Positions 15,201-24,900 of a stretch of 32,318 bases of DNA are shown one piece after another. The DNA is from Gallibacterium melopsittaci (GTDB lineage: Bacteria; Pseudomonadota; Gammaproteobacteria; Enterobacterales; Pasteurellaceae). The translations under genes and the position numbers were made by a program. Each line of letters starts with the position of its first letter. Position 1 is the first letter of the stretch. A model generated the notes under the pieces. That model worked only from the letters and a program-made list of their open reading frames with translations, made no database searches and was not told the DNA's origin. Where the stretch lies: positions 1-32,318 of the forward strand of contig NZ_JBHLWA010000006.1 of the NCBI RefSeq assembly GCF_042433085.1, given 5' to 3'.

Positions 15201-16271
15201 TACATTAGCTTGTATAATGTCCGTATTAGTCAATTAAAACAAAGTCACTTTATTGAGCCTGCAACAGTTAATCCATTACCACGGCTACAAGAAACCTTTA
15301 ATGGGGGTAGCGGTAATGATACTTTACAAGGTAATGCAGTTGGCAATTATTTTGATGGCAAAGCGGGAGCTGATACGATGATCGGCTTGGAAGGTGATGA
15401 TGTTTATGTAGTTGATAATAGTGGTGATAAAGTTATCGAAGCGAATGAATCTGGCTATGATATTGTCAAGTCAACAATTTCATATCGTCTTGCGGACAAT
15501 GTTGAAGAGTTGCAATTACTTGGTAGCAGTGCAATTAATGGTACAGGAAATCGCTTAAATAACCGTATTGTCGGTAATAGTGGTAACAATGTTTTAGATG
15601 GCGGTTTAGGCGATGATACCTTAATTGGTGGTGAAGGTAATGATACTTACTTAGTTGATTCTACCTTAGATACCGTTATTGAGAAATTTAATCAAGGTGT
15701 AGATCTTGTTCGTAGTAGTGTGTCTTTCACGCTATCGGATAATATCGAAAATCTTGAGTTAATAGGGGATCAACACATTGCTGGTAATGGAAATAGTGCT
15801 AATAACAAACTGCTGGGTAACCAAGGGCATAATCGCCTGATGGGGTATGCCGGTAATGATACACTCCAAGGCCGACAAGGAAATGATATTCTATTTGGTG
15901 GCCAAGGCAATGATACCTATGTGTTTGCTCGTGGTGACGGTATTGATGTGATTATGGAAGAACAAGGTAATGATACTTTACGTTTTACTGAAGTTAATCA
16001 TGATCAATTATGGTTTAGTCGTTCTGAAAATGACTTAATTGTTGGTGTTATTGGCACACAAGATAATGTCATTGTAAATGACTTTTATAATCCGCAGTTA
16101 GATCACAAAGTAGAAAATATTGTGGCAGGTAATAAACGATTAAGTTATGCACAAGTGGACAATTTAGTAAATGCAATGTCTAATTTTGCTGTTCCGAGTG
16201 CTGGACAAATCAATTTACCTCAGGATTACCAAGAACAATTGACCCCAGTATTAGCGGCAAACTGGCGTTAA
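9228..16271 (+). CDS. Giant multidomain RTX protein with kexin-like protease
   Basis: 2347 residues exported by type I secretion. In order, it has a lipase-like alpha/beta-hydrolase segment (about 1-300, LTLAIRGTQEP and AGHSLA with S177). An FrpC/ApxIVA-type calcium module begins at the D500-P501 pair (DPLVIDLNGDGIKL to ~700), where relatives cut themselves. Glycine-rich RTX nonapeptides follow (~724-911). A kexin-like S8 protease (~1090-1430) has H1160 (SKHATEVAS), N1259 (SAGNE) and S1339 (NGTSYSAP), but E1115 stands where the catalytic Asp is expected. A P domain (~1440-1555) comes next, then further RTX blocks (~1625-1685, ~1790-1885 and from ~2025). The C-terminal ~110 residues (LWFSR.ENDLIV...) resemble the ApxIVA/FrpA end from memory. 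Exporter genes follow directly. Confidence 0.9.
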   Translation: MDEQQKQRDKALLSAAAYTNFFNENGVLYKKSDIKSSLNKDSSFEEEDFNYFDENFEVLHQQLETASGFSAVLIKDKRTGQLTLAIRGTQEPIDFVQDINLVKNGLAVEQLVDATNYLSKLMTPVGQKYHHLQIKHMMRGYQGVMLSSDKNKFSITVVRDEDGLGLISGNIDIAGHSLAYSLSISLSTIFKNIGTVSGFNGAGAKLSENSETLKKIALLSEQQFDLDRGIAKSTNYVGEGARLIASDLPYDQNGHVVIIETGAKAIYEKLIDNKDYPGLIVFASRDHGIGTFLKYYNNSTTYNVYYKALLNKDNTTNTNINIDSLKTIINNPPKLIYKKLLGTEEISENNYGVSAILKNYNNQNNNVYYEFINRINNNFSSTAITNNAFELIKNTDLNRKSIIDSGKDIAFSSNALSFVTDRLALNADAVRDGGLMNNINVSKYYSSLDGFRISNHNESLEPLKNYQNKSSSTNNAINTALQIINLNSSSAVGKGSRPIDPLVIDLNGDGIKLTRYTDTPILFDIDNDGGSLEETGWVSAADGILVHDLNNNGKIDNISETFSEYYAGKSGRNGESGEKRFVNGFEALRTLDSNNDNKFDAKDSAFNQVRVWQDKNQNGITENGELLTLNSLGITAINLDYQFKNGEFYQGNELLAKGNLVRNNKNYDIASINFLANPRGHTITDAQGGKKTATEGDGVIGSATSFTATNNDSRILNATSLGVVNIEAGGGNDTLQGNDKDNWLVGGAGSDTFFGGAGNDVLIIDGDDLPENIHGGDGDDVVQVIGGKAVTLDLGKAEVEIINGGRGNDFFYSSGNSSIFVRGGDGDDILLGSIANDALAGENGDDFVSGNAGDDVIRGHRGKDILYGDAGNDLIYGGTDDDKLFGGAGDDALVGDSGDDFIDGGSGDDIAEFSGKFEEYEITKLEDGILIKDKVQGRDGTDFLINVEKAAFTDIQDYILPSVEHDLGGIDNAVPVMDIIAVDKNGQSLDGKRSFIITQAQLLANDIDLQGDTLIVAEAFDVRGGTLSVTENFDIQFTPDPTYQGVAGFKYHLMDNKNLSGIIVGGKERFAQVYFKTPDLPTDPLFYEQYYLQESKVIGAWEHYTGQGIKIGQFEPSGPFSVAEEVADYRNPELRANIDKNWRYGYEFTTREEDKLFSKHATEVASVMVGARNGEDGVGVAYNATLASYWVGADTRSLAKMKDYDVVNHSWGRKENFVKQLQNEKDQAVADKWLTDNYRAALTQGRNGLGTVIVNSAGNERMEGGNANYSYLTSSPYTVVVGAAELDDNHKTVIAPYSNAGASVLVSAHGSHVVTTSRRLINANGGTLGSESASVNGTSYSAPIVTGIIALMLEANPNLGYRDVQEILSLTATSENVLTGDWQWNGDSTWNNGGRHVSHDFGYGLVDAKAAVRLAENWHMQSTYDNQTRLEHIYRSGKLDQQIDDNGGRQFSVTVNSSTLRVENVSVTVNLTHSRASDVALKLISPSGTESLLLNEAGKSKDNPEGDKTFNGSQTLQYTFNTALLRGESVVGEWKLQVFDTTTGETGTLHDWSLSFEGFANNTNDTYVYTDEYKYLSKTRSSLQDTDGGFDIVNVAAMSGNMFVDLNMGFGNLNGSFLFMNESQIEGVISGDGDDHLVGNALDNLLIGGRGNDQLEGAAGNDTLYGAQGNDTLTGGDGFDTFVVNKNANTTDTITDFKVGVDRLILAEFPGLKRLDLRQDGQDTILSLGNNQYVRFTNLQASSLSLNNVVILAEKYNTLYMEKYNGYGFASDTSETALPDVGVAYWGTAGDNRIFGGEGADTLYGGMGNDLIVGEHQSNGQTGGNDLLYGNEGNDHILGGGGHDTLDGGDGDDILEGGAGNDTLHGGAGSDSLSGGDGNDVIYLEGDDAASGHQNKYYATNQTLTGVEINKALAIGGSGSDRFVVVKDNSPGVGKGLLKNLIVDFDVNDPNEKIDLSQYDIGLLNIEMQEFVIDGGYITRVWLGKPSENTQYISLYNVRISQLKQSHFIEPATVNPLPRLQETFNGGSGNDTLQGNAVGNYFDGKAGADTMIGLEGDDVYVVDNSGDKVIEANESGYDIVKSTISYRLADNVEELQLLGSSAINGTGNRLNNRIVGNSGNNVLDGGLGDDTLIGGEGNDTYLVDSTLDTVIEKFNQGVDLVRSSVSFTLSDNIENLELIGDQHIAGNGNSANNKLLGNQGHNRLMGYAGNDTLQGRQGNDILFGGQGNDTYVFARGDGIDVIMEEQGNDTLRFTEVNHDQLWFSRSENDLIVGVIGTQDNVIVNDFYNPQLDHKVENIVAGNKRLSYAQVDNLVNAMSNFAVPSAGQINLPQDYQEQLTPVLAANWR

Positions 16272-16287
16272 TATATAGGTGAGGGAT

Positions 16288-16324
16288 AAGAGGTGACATA
16301 ATTTTTATGTTACCTCTTTTTTTT
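16288..16324 (+). terminator. Intra-operon terminator between RTX and transporter genes
   Basis: AAGAGGTGACAT (16288-16299) pairs with ATGTTACCTCTT (16307-16318) over 12 bp with one G-U pair, followed by a run of T to 16324. It lies 17 bases after the RTX stop and just before the hlyB-type ribosome site. A leaky terminator at this place is known from hlyCABD-type operons, where it lowers transporter expression relative to toxin. Confidence 0.8.
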
Positions 16325-16342
16325 GAAAAGAGAGGAAGTGGA

Positions 16343-18454
16343 ATGAATAATGCGTTATCTGCATTAGTAATTTTGGCCCGTTATCATGGGATAGCTGTCA
16401 ATGCAGACGATATTACTCATCAATTTGATCCCGATAATACGGGATTAGATTTAACTCGTTGGCAGTTAGCTGCATGATCATTAGGATTACAAGTTAAAGC
16501 ATTAAATAAATCAGTTGATAGATTAGGATATATGCATTTACCCGTTCTCGTTTGGGACGAAAATGAAAGACAACATTTTATTTTAGCGAAAATAGATAAA
16601 CAGCAAAATAAATATCTTATTCATGATTTAACAAAAGGCGAGCCTTGTGTGCTGACAGCGGAAGAATTTAGTGAACGTTATACAGGGAAAATTATTGCAC
16701 TAACTTCACGCGCCTCTGTGTTAGGTGCATTAGCCAAATTTGATTTTACTTGGTTTATTCCGGCTATTATTAAATATCGCAAGATTTTCACTGAAGTTAT
16801 CGTTGTTTCTTTGGTGATACAGATTATTGCGCTCATTACACCTTTATTTTTTCAGGTTGTGATGGACAAAGTTTTAGTTCATCAAGGTTTCAGTACCCTT
16901 AATGTTATTTCGATAGCTTTATGTATTGTGGTTATCTTCGAAATTCTCTTAGGTGGAATGAGAACCTATATTTTTGCACATACAACAAGCAGAATCGATG
17001 TTGAACTAGGAGCAAAATTATTTCGACATTTACTAGCTTTGCCGCTTGCATACTTTGAATCCAGACGAGTGGGAGATACGGTCGCTCGAGTAAGAGAGTT
17101 AGAACAAATACGACAATTTTTGACTGGGCAGGCATTAACGTCAGTGCTCGATCTTTGTTTTTCAATCGTGTTTTTAACTGTCATGTGGTTCTATAGTCAT
17201 TGGCTTACGTTAGTCGTGCTGATTTCATTGCCTTGTTATATTTTATGGTCAATTCTGATTACGCCCATTTTACGTAAACGATTGGATGAAAAGTTTGCAC
17301 GAAATGCAGATAATCAGTCTTTTTTAGTTGAATCAGTAACCGCAATGAATACTGTTAAATCTATGGCTATATCACCACAGATGATTAACCATTGGGATAA
17401 GCAGCTTGCGAGTTATGTCACGGCAGGATTTAAAGTGACAAAAATTGCTACAATTGGACAACAAGGTGTACAACTGATCCAAAAATTAGTGATGGTGATT
17501 AATTTATGGTTAGGAGCTCATTTAGTTATTAGTGGTGATTTAAGTATTGGCCAGTTAATTGCGTTTAATATGCTTGCCGGGCAAGTAACTACGCCTGTCA
17601 TTCGGTTAGCTCAATTATGGCAAGATTTTCAACAAGTGGGCATTTCTGTAGAGCGACTAGGGGATATTTTAAATACACCAACTGAAAATCCAAAAAGTAA
17701 AATTGCTTTACCTTCTATTCGAGGGGATATTGAATTTCAACAAGTACATTTTAAATATCGTCCAGAGGGTAATGAAATTTTATCCGATGTTTCTTTCTCT
17801 ATTAAAGCAGGACAAGTCATTGGGATTGTGGGAAGATCAGGATCTGGAAAAAGCACAATCGCCAGATTAATTCAGCGGCTATATATTCCTACTCATGGTC
17901 AAATCTTAATTGATAAACAAGATATATCTCTTGTTTCACCAGATTGGTTACGCCGTCAAATTGGCGTGGTATTACAGGAAAATGTGTTATTAAATCGTAG
18001 TATTCGTGACAATATTGCTATTGCACAACCAGGTATTGCCATTGAACAAGTTATTAAGGCTGCTAAATTAGCAGGAGCTGATGAGTTTATTTCCACTCTA
18101 CCACAAGGATACGATACGATTATTGGTGAGCAAGGTGCCGGCCTTTCAGGCGGTCAGCGGCAACGAATTGCGATAGCAAGAGCACTTATTACTAATCCAC
18201 GGATCCTAATTTTTGATGAAGCAACTAGTGCATTGGATTATGAGTCAGAACGTATTTTAATGCAAAATATGAAGGCCATCTGCCATGGTAGAACAGTCAT
18301 TATTATTGCACATAGATTGTCCACTGTCAGAGATGCGGACGCGATTTTTGTCATGGAGAAAGGCAAGTTAATTGAAAGAGGTAGTCATGATGAACTACTG
18401 GCCCAAGATAACAGTTTTTATCACTATTTAAATCAACTTCAAACGAGACAATAA
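16343..18454 (+). pseudogene. hlyB: HlyB-type ABC exporter with in-frame TGA in its N-terminal domain
   Basis: Read through one TGA, this is a 703-codon type I secretion ABC exporter, the usual HlyB length. A good ribosome site (AGAGGAAG) precedes the ATG at 16343. The C39-like domain starts MNNALSALVILARYHGIAV and reaches LAA before TGA at 16475-16477, then continues in frame as SLGLQVKALNKS. A CGA to TGA change is the simplest cause. The rest is intact: six-span membrane domain, Walker A GRSGSGKST (17831-17857), signature LSGGQRQRIAIARAL, Walker B ILIFDEATSALD, and IIIAHRLSTV. An internal ATG at 16532 could give a 640-residue protein lacking most of the C39-like domain, which RTX exporters need for substrate. 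It precedes the HlyD gene by 9 bases. Confidence 0.85.
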
Positions 18455-18463
18455 GGTCATACG

Positions 18464-19891
18464 ATGAATGTAAAATGCCAAGCTTTTAAGGATTTTTTAG
18501 TACGTTATTGTCAGCAATTTAGAGCAGTTTGGAAAATACGTCGCCAGTTAGATAATGTGGAACGTACAGAGGATGAATACCAATTTTTACCGGCTCACTT
18601 AGAACTTATTGAAAAACCTGTTTCTGCACTACCTCGTTGGATTGCTCGATTAATTATGTTGTTAACGATTATTGCTGTTATTTGGGCAATATTGGGCAAG
18701 GTAGAGATTGTTGCATCTGCGACAGGTAAGTTAACTTATACAGGTAAGAGCAAAGTTATCCAGTCTGTTGAAACAGCCATTGTAAAAGGAATTTTTGTTA
18801 AAGATGGACAAAAAGTCACTCAAGGACAAAAACTGTTAGCGCTTACTACCTTAGGTGTAGAGGCTGATTTTGAAAAAACAAAAAAAGCATTAAAAGATGC
18901 GAGGTTAGCCGTAGCTAGAAATGAAGCTTTGTTAGAGGCTATGGTAACAAAAAAATCGCCAACATTAGTTTTACCTAATGGATTAAATAAAACAGATGTT
19001 GATGTGGTAAATGCACAAAATTTAATTGTGGAACAATTTAATACGTATATTAAGCAACGTGAACAGGCGGAATCATTATTAAAACAACGTGAAGCTGAGC
19101 GAGAGACGGCGTTATATCAAGTTGAAAAATATCAAGGATTAGAAAAAATTGAAGCAATACGCTTAAATGATTTAAAAAATCTGTATGAAAAAGCTGCTTT
19201 ATCCAAACATAGTTTTTTTGAACAAGAAACGAAAGTTATTGAAATTAGAAATGAACTAAGATCACAACAAAATAAACTAGTTGAAATTGAAGCGAGTATT
19301 AAGCAAGCTAGAGATGCTTATGATCTTTTATTATTTTCATTTCGGCGAGATACGCAGGATGCACTAAGACAAGCCCGAGAACAAGTTGAACAACTAGTTT
19401 TTGAAGAGCAAAAATTGGCTCAACGTCAAAGTACGACATCAATTACTGCACCTGTCACAGGCACAGTACAACAATTGAATGTACATACCATCGGAGGTGT
19501 GGTGACAGATGCACAAAACTTAATGGTTATTGTACCTGAGGAAGATAAATTGGAAGTAACAGCATCGATAAGTAATAGTGATATTGGATTTATCGAAGTT
19601 GGACAACCAGTTACTATAAAAATAGAAGCTTTTCCATATTCGAGGTATGGCTATATTACAGGAACAGTACGCTCAGTGAGTTTTGATGCTATTGAGGATA
19701 AAGATCTTGGATTAGTTTTTTCAAGCATTATTAGTATTAATCAAGATTATTTAATTATTGAAGGCAAAAAGATCCCTTTAAGTGCAGGGATGCGTGTTAC
19801 AGCAGAAATTAAAACAGGTAAACGTCGAGTAATTAGTTATTTATTAAGTCCACTACAGGAAACTCTGAGTGAAAGTATGAGAGAAAGATAA
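18464..19891 (+). CDS. hlyD: HlyD-type membrane fusion protein of type I secretion
   Basis: 475 residues, the normal HlyD size. A cytoplasmic N-terminus with HLELIEKPVSALPRW leads into one membrane segment (about 59-78). The first lipoyl half follows (VEIVASATGKL, VKGIFVKDGQKVTQGQ), then a long coiled-coil hairpin (~120-310). The second lipoyl half and beta-barrel (~320-440, SITAPVTGTVQQLNVHTIGGVV) end in the AEIKTGKRRVISYLLSPL tail typical of HlyD. It bridges the ABC exporter to an outer membrane TolC. No tolC gene is nearby, so a chromosomal one must serve, as is usual. AAGG overlaps the hlyB stop region, indicating coupled translation. No damage seen. Confidence 0.95.
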   Translation: MNVKCQAFKDFLVRYCQQFRAVWKIRRQLDNVERTEDEYQFLPAHLELIEKPVSALPRWIARLIMLLTIIAVIWAILGKVEIVASATGKLTYTGKSKVIQSVETAIVKGIFVKDGQKVTQGQKLLALTTLGVEADFEKTKKALKDARLAVARNEALLEAMVTKKSPTLVLPNGLNKTDVDVVNAQNLIVEQFNTYIKQREQAESLLKQREAERETALYQVEKYQGLEKIEAIRLNDLKNLYEKAALSKHSFFEQETKVIEIRNELRSQQNKLVEIEASIKQARDAYDLLLFSFRRDTQDALRQAREQVEQLVFEEQKLAQRQSTTSITAPVTGTVQQLNVHTIGGVVTDAQNLMVIVPEEDKLEVTASISNSDIGFIEVGQPVTIKIEAFPYSRYGYITGTVRSVSFDAIEDKDLGLVFSSIISINQDYLIIEGKKIPLSAGMRVTAEIKTGKRRVISYLLSPLQETLSESMRER

Positions 19892-19896
19892 TGAGT

Positions 19897-19923
19897 AAAA
19901 AAGAGGGCAATGCCCTCTTTTTT
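19897..19923 (+). terminator. Rho-independent terminator of the RTX operon
   Basis: AAAAAAGAGGGC (19897-19908) pairs perfectly with GCCCTCTTTTTT (19912-19923) with a 3-nt loop. It lies 5 bases after the hlyD stop and closes the operon. Confidence 0.95.
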
Positions 19924-19999
19924 GTATTTTATTAACCATTATTCATTATTAGATAAAGTCCTAATAACAGTTTAAATAGTATATGAATCTTGTTAATAG

Positions 20000-20031
20000 T
20001 ATCAATAATTACGTTAATAAGTTTATTGATA
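20000..20031. promoter_or_regulatory. Inverted repeat upstream of cdiB, possible operator
   Basis: TATCAATAA (20000-20008) and TTATTGATA (20023-20031) are perfect 9-bp arms separated by 14 bp. The element lies about 140 bp before the cdiB start in an otherwise gene-free 250-bp spacer. It might be a regulator site, but its AT-only core makes chance possible. Confidence 0.3.
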
Positions 20032-20171
20032 GGGGGATTATAACATGATGATTTTATAGATAAAAACTAAGATATAGACTTTACATCTGGACATAATGAA
20101 GCGAAAATTTATAATATATTTATGTTTTATTAATAATACTTTTACGTTATAGATAACAAAGGTGATACAAG

Positions 20172-21973
20172 ATGTTACGTAAAATCGCTTTATTATCCAG
20201 TTTTAGTCTTCTTCCTTATATTGTTTTTGCTGCAGAAAACACCCCTGCAACTCATCAGGCATTTCCGCAAAATTACCCAGTGCAACAACAATTAGATGCA
20301 CAACAGCAACAACGTCAACAAGCTCAGGAAAAAGCTCGCCAACAAGCATTTACTGAACATCGTGAAGTCCGGGTTACAGCAACAGGCGAAGCCTTGCAAG
20401 CCTTCCCAACAGAATCACCTTGCTTTATTATTTCACGCCTCTATTTGACAGAATTTTCACCAGAGAAATCCTCTATTGATACGCTCACTGCGGCGGAATT
20501 AAGAACGCCTTTTGATTGGGCATTACGGGCTGTATATGCGCCTAAAGATTTCACTTTACCGCATTGTTTAGGTGGGCAAGGTATTAGTGAAATTATTAAA
20601 CGAGTTCAAAATGCAATTATTGAAAAAGGCTTTGTTACCACACGTGTCTTAGCACAACCGCAAGATTTGCGCCAAGGTCGTTTAGTGCTTACTGTGGTGC
20701 CTGGTAAAGTGAGGCACATTCTGTTACGTGACCATAGTGATATCTTAAAAGCCCACAAAGGAACGGTTTGGTTTGCCTTACCATTAGGGCAAGGCGATTT
20801 ATTAAATATTCGTGATATTGAACAAGGATTAGAAAACTTAAAACGCCCGCCACACGTGGAAGCCAATATTCAAATTGTTCCTGCCGAAGATACGCAAGCA
20901 TTACCAGGAGAAAGTGATTTACAAATTGATTTTAAACAAGCCTTTCCTTACCGTTTAGCCTTGTCTTTAGATGATAGTGGCAGCAAAGCTACTGGTCGTC
21001 TTCAAGCTGGGGCAACTGTATCCATTGAGAATTTACTCTCACTTAATGATATTTTTTATGGTTCCTACACACAAAGTATCTCGCGTGGCAGTGACGATCC
21101 TGGCCGTCGTGGTAGCCGTAGCAGCAGTTTATATTATGCGATTCCTTGGAAGGATTGGTTATTCAGTTTCTCTTCCACGCAAAATCGTTACCATCAAACA
21201 ATTTTTGGTGCATTTACTAATTATGAATATGCAGGACGCAGTGAAACAACAACCCTCAATCTTTCACGGGTGTTATATCGCAACAATGTCCGAAAAACCA
21301 CCCTCAACGTAGGCATCTGGCATCGAGAAAGCGCAAACTTTATTGATGATGCGGAAATTGAAATTCAACACCGCCGTATGGCAGGGTGGACTGCTGGCTT
21401 AGCTCATCGTGAATATTTAGGCAGTGCAACCTTTTAGATATCAACTTTAATTATAAACAAGGCACAGGTGCGTATCATTCTCTGCCAGCACCCGAGGAAC
21501 AATTTGGTGAAGGAAGCTCTCGTCCAACCATTATGACAGCCTCCCTCAGCTTTAGACAGCCGTTTATGATTGGTCAACAACCATTCCAGTTCAATACATC
21601 ATGGCAAGCACAATGGAATAAAACACCATTAATTTTACAAGATATGTTTAGTATTGGTGGTCGCTATACCGTACGTGGATTTGATGGTGAACTTACTCTG
21701 ACTGGAGAACGAGGTTGGGTATGGCGCAATGAATTAGGCTGGAATATCGCTAATAAAGGACACGAACTTTATCTTGCATTAGATGGTGGTCATGTCAGCG
21801 GTAACTATACTAAAGAGCTGCTTGGTCAAAATATGCTAGGCGGTGCGGTGGGATTACGTGGCAATTTATGGGGTCTCACTTATGACTATTTTGTAGGGAT
21901 ACCACTACACAAACCTGAGGGCTTTAAAACATCGCACGTCACCACAGGTTTCAATGTAAGTTATCAATTCTAA
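20172..21973 (+). pseudogene. cdiB: CdiB/TpsB outer membrane transporter, frameshifted
   Basis: Together the two reading frames encode an ordinary Omp85-family two-partner transporter of about 600 residues. The first frame (20172-21437) has a signal peptide (MLRKIALLSSFSLLPYIVFA), a Gln-rich linker and a ShlB-type POTRA region (~70-185, ending LRQGRLVLTVVPGKV). The barrel start follows (DDSGSKATGRLQAG). It breaks at GSATF-stop. The second frame resumes at once with LDINFNYKQGTG..LPAPEEQFGEG, carries the lid-loop motif GGRYTVRGFDGE and ends VSYQF. Two extra T in ACCTTTTAGAT (expected ACC TTA GAT) explain the shift. The ATG at 21533 lies inside the barrel and is unlikely to start a working protein. 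The cdiA gene follows after 22 bases. Confidence 0.88.
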
Positions 21974-21995
21974 GCGAAGCGTTGAGGAATAAATT

Positions 21996-24900
21996 ATGAA
22001 TAAACATCTTTATCGCATTATCTTTAGTAAAACATTACAACGTTTAGTCGTGGTTTCTGAAATTGCAACGCGTGAAGGAAAAGCCAAACATGAAGGTCAA
22101 CATTGCCATACTGCTTCGCTTAGCCAACGCCCTCATTGGCGATTAAAAGCCTTAACCGTCGGGTTATATAGTCTTTTAGGTTTTTTCTATTTAACTTCTG
22201 CACACGCAGACGAATTACAAATCCGAGCAGATAATACTGCACCAAAAAACCAACAACCGATTGTTTTACAAACTGCGAATGGCTTGCCACAAGTTAATAT
22301 TCAAACACCAAATGACAAAGGGTTATCGCATAATAAATACCAACAGTTTGATGTGGCACAAAAAGGGGCTATTCTCAATAACAGCCGTAAAAATACAAAA
22401 ACAGAACAAGGCGGCTGGGTACAGGCGAACCCTTATTTAGTTGGTGGTGAAGCCAAAGTGATTTTAAATGAGGTCAATGCCACCAAACCAAGTCAATTAA
22501 AAGGCTATATTGAAGTGGCAGGCGGTAAAGCAGACGTGATTATCGCCAACCCAAGTGGGATTCATTGCGAAGGCTGTGGCATTATTAATGCAGGACGCAG
22601 CACATTTACCACTGGCGAAGTACAAATTGAAAATGGTCAAGTCACAGGCTATCGCGTAGAAAAAGGGGCGGTTACCGTGTCTGGTCGTGGATTCGATAGC
22701 AGCCGTCAAGATTACACCGATATTATTGCCAAAGAAGTTAAGGTAAATGCCGGCATTTGGGCAAATGAACTCAAGGTAACAACGGGACAAAATCAGGTTT
22801 CTGCCAACAATGACAGTATTCAAGTTATCCGTGCTGGCGAAGCAAACCAACCTGTAGGCTATGCCGTCGATGTCGCTGAATTAGGCGGAATGTATGCCAA
22901 TAAAATTCATCTTATTGGGACAGAAAATGGTTTAGGGGTTCGCAATGCAGGGCATATTGGTGCCGCCGCAGGTGAAGTAAAAATTACTACCGAAGGACAA
23001 TTAGTCAATACAGGCTATCTCGGTGCCAAACAAGATATTACCCTACAAAGCCAACAGCAGATAGAAAATCAAACCACTGGCGTGATCTATAGCCAACAAG
23101 GTCATCTGCAAGCAACGAGTAAACAGCAAGGGATTCAGCAACAAGGTAGTTTAATTGCCAAAGGCAAAGCACAAGGGAAAGGCAATATTACCTTAAAAGC
23201 CAAGGAAACGATTAGTCAATCTGGTGAAAGTTTGGCAGAAGGGAATATCACTTATCAAGCGAAGCATATTGAAACTCATCCTACAGCAAAATTAATTGCG
23301 GGAGGAACTTTTACACATACAGCACAAGGTGAGCAAGTGACTATTCCTGCTTATCATTCTGCGGGAAATGCATTGAACTTGATCGCTGAAGAAACGATTT
23401 CATCACACGGGAAACACCTAGCTTCTACGCAAATTACCGCCCAAGCAAAACAACTTGATTTCTCTCAAAGTGGATTTCTGGCTTATCAAGCTGATTTAAC
23501 AGCGACCCAAAATAATTTAGTATTAGATCAAAGTCATCTTGAGCTGAAAAATACGCTTCACTTATCTACGCCAACTCATCTTTCTAGTCAGCAAGCGAAT
23601 TTACAAGCGGCTCATATTTTTACAACAGCCTCTTCACTTGATAATCGACTAGGTACTTGGATTAACCGAGATCAACAACCATTTAACCTTCGATTACTAA
23701 AAGGTATTAATAATCAACAAGGGCAGATTTTTACACAAGGCAGCTTTAATCTCGTTGCTCAAGAAATTAATAGTCAGCAAGGCTTGCTTTTTGCTAAAGG
23801 CAATTTAACCATTAATAGTCAACAAACACGGATTAATAATCAGCAAGGAGTGATCAATACTGAGGGGCAACTTGATCTCCAAAGTGGCGAGCTCATCAAT
23901 GACTCAGGACTGATTCAAAGTCTTGCTACAATGGCTATTGATACACATCAACAACGGTTAAGCAATCAAGCAACGAAGCAATCTTCACGTCAGAAAGGGA
24001 TTATTTCGTTTGATAAATTAACTGTAAAAACAGGTGAGTTAATCAATCAAAATGGCTTTATTGCAAGCCATCAAAACCAACAAATTACCGCAACGCAGAT
24101 AGACAATTCAGAGGGGCTTATTCAAAGTGATAATACACAACATCTGATTAGCCTTAGTACATTAAACAATACTCAAGGACAAATCGTAGCAAGCAATAAT
24201 TTACTTCTTGATACAGATGATCTCAATAATTACAAAGGTCTGATTGTGACTGAAAATGGTCAGCTGACATTACAGGGACGGGGACAACTGACCAACTGGC
24301 AAGGCAATCTACTTAGCCATGGTGATGCAACAATTTCTGTGCTTGGACTTGACAATGCACAGCAAGGATTAATTAGTAGTGCTGCTAACTTGGTGATTGA
24401 CACTCATCAATCGTTATTACGCAATGAACAAGGTATGTTATTTGCACAACAATTTCTTCATCTCGACAGTGGTGAGCTTAATAATCAGCAAGGTTTTATT
24501 CATGGACAAACTGGCATAACTATTAATACACATAACCATACATTAAATAATCAACAAACCCAACATCAAGGGATAACAAGTCAAGGTGATATTCGTTTAC
24601 AGGCCGTTGCTGTATTAAATAATCAGCAAGGCAACCTTAGCACGAAAGGTAATTTGGTTATCCAAAGTGAACAAATTGATAACCAACAAGGAAATTTAGT
24701 TAGCCAACAACAATTAACTTTAACAGGAAGCACTTTAGATAACCGTCAGGGGACTATTCAGGCACAACAAAATATTGAAATTACGGCAAATCGTGAAATA
24801 AATAACCAAGCAATCACTACTCAAGGTTCGGTTATTCAAAGTGGTGCCACGCTCACTTTGATCACAAATCAGCTAAATAATCAAGACACCAAAGCAACGA

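Noticed and set aside
20041..20060. Tiny ORF MMIL before cdiB as leader peptide
   Set aside because: Four codons, AT-rich, and no codon pattern or attenuator hairpin to support it.
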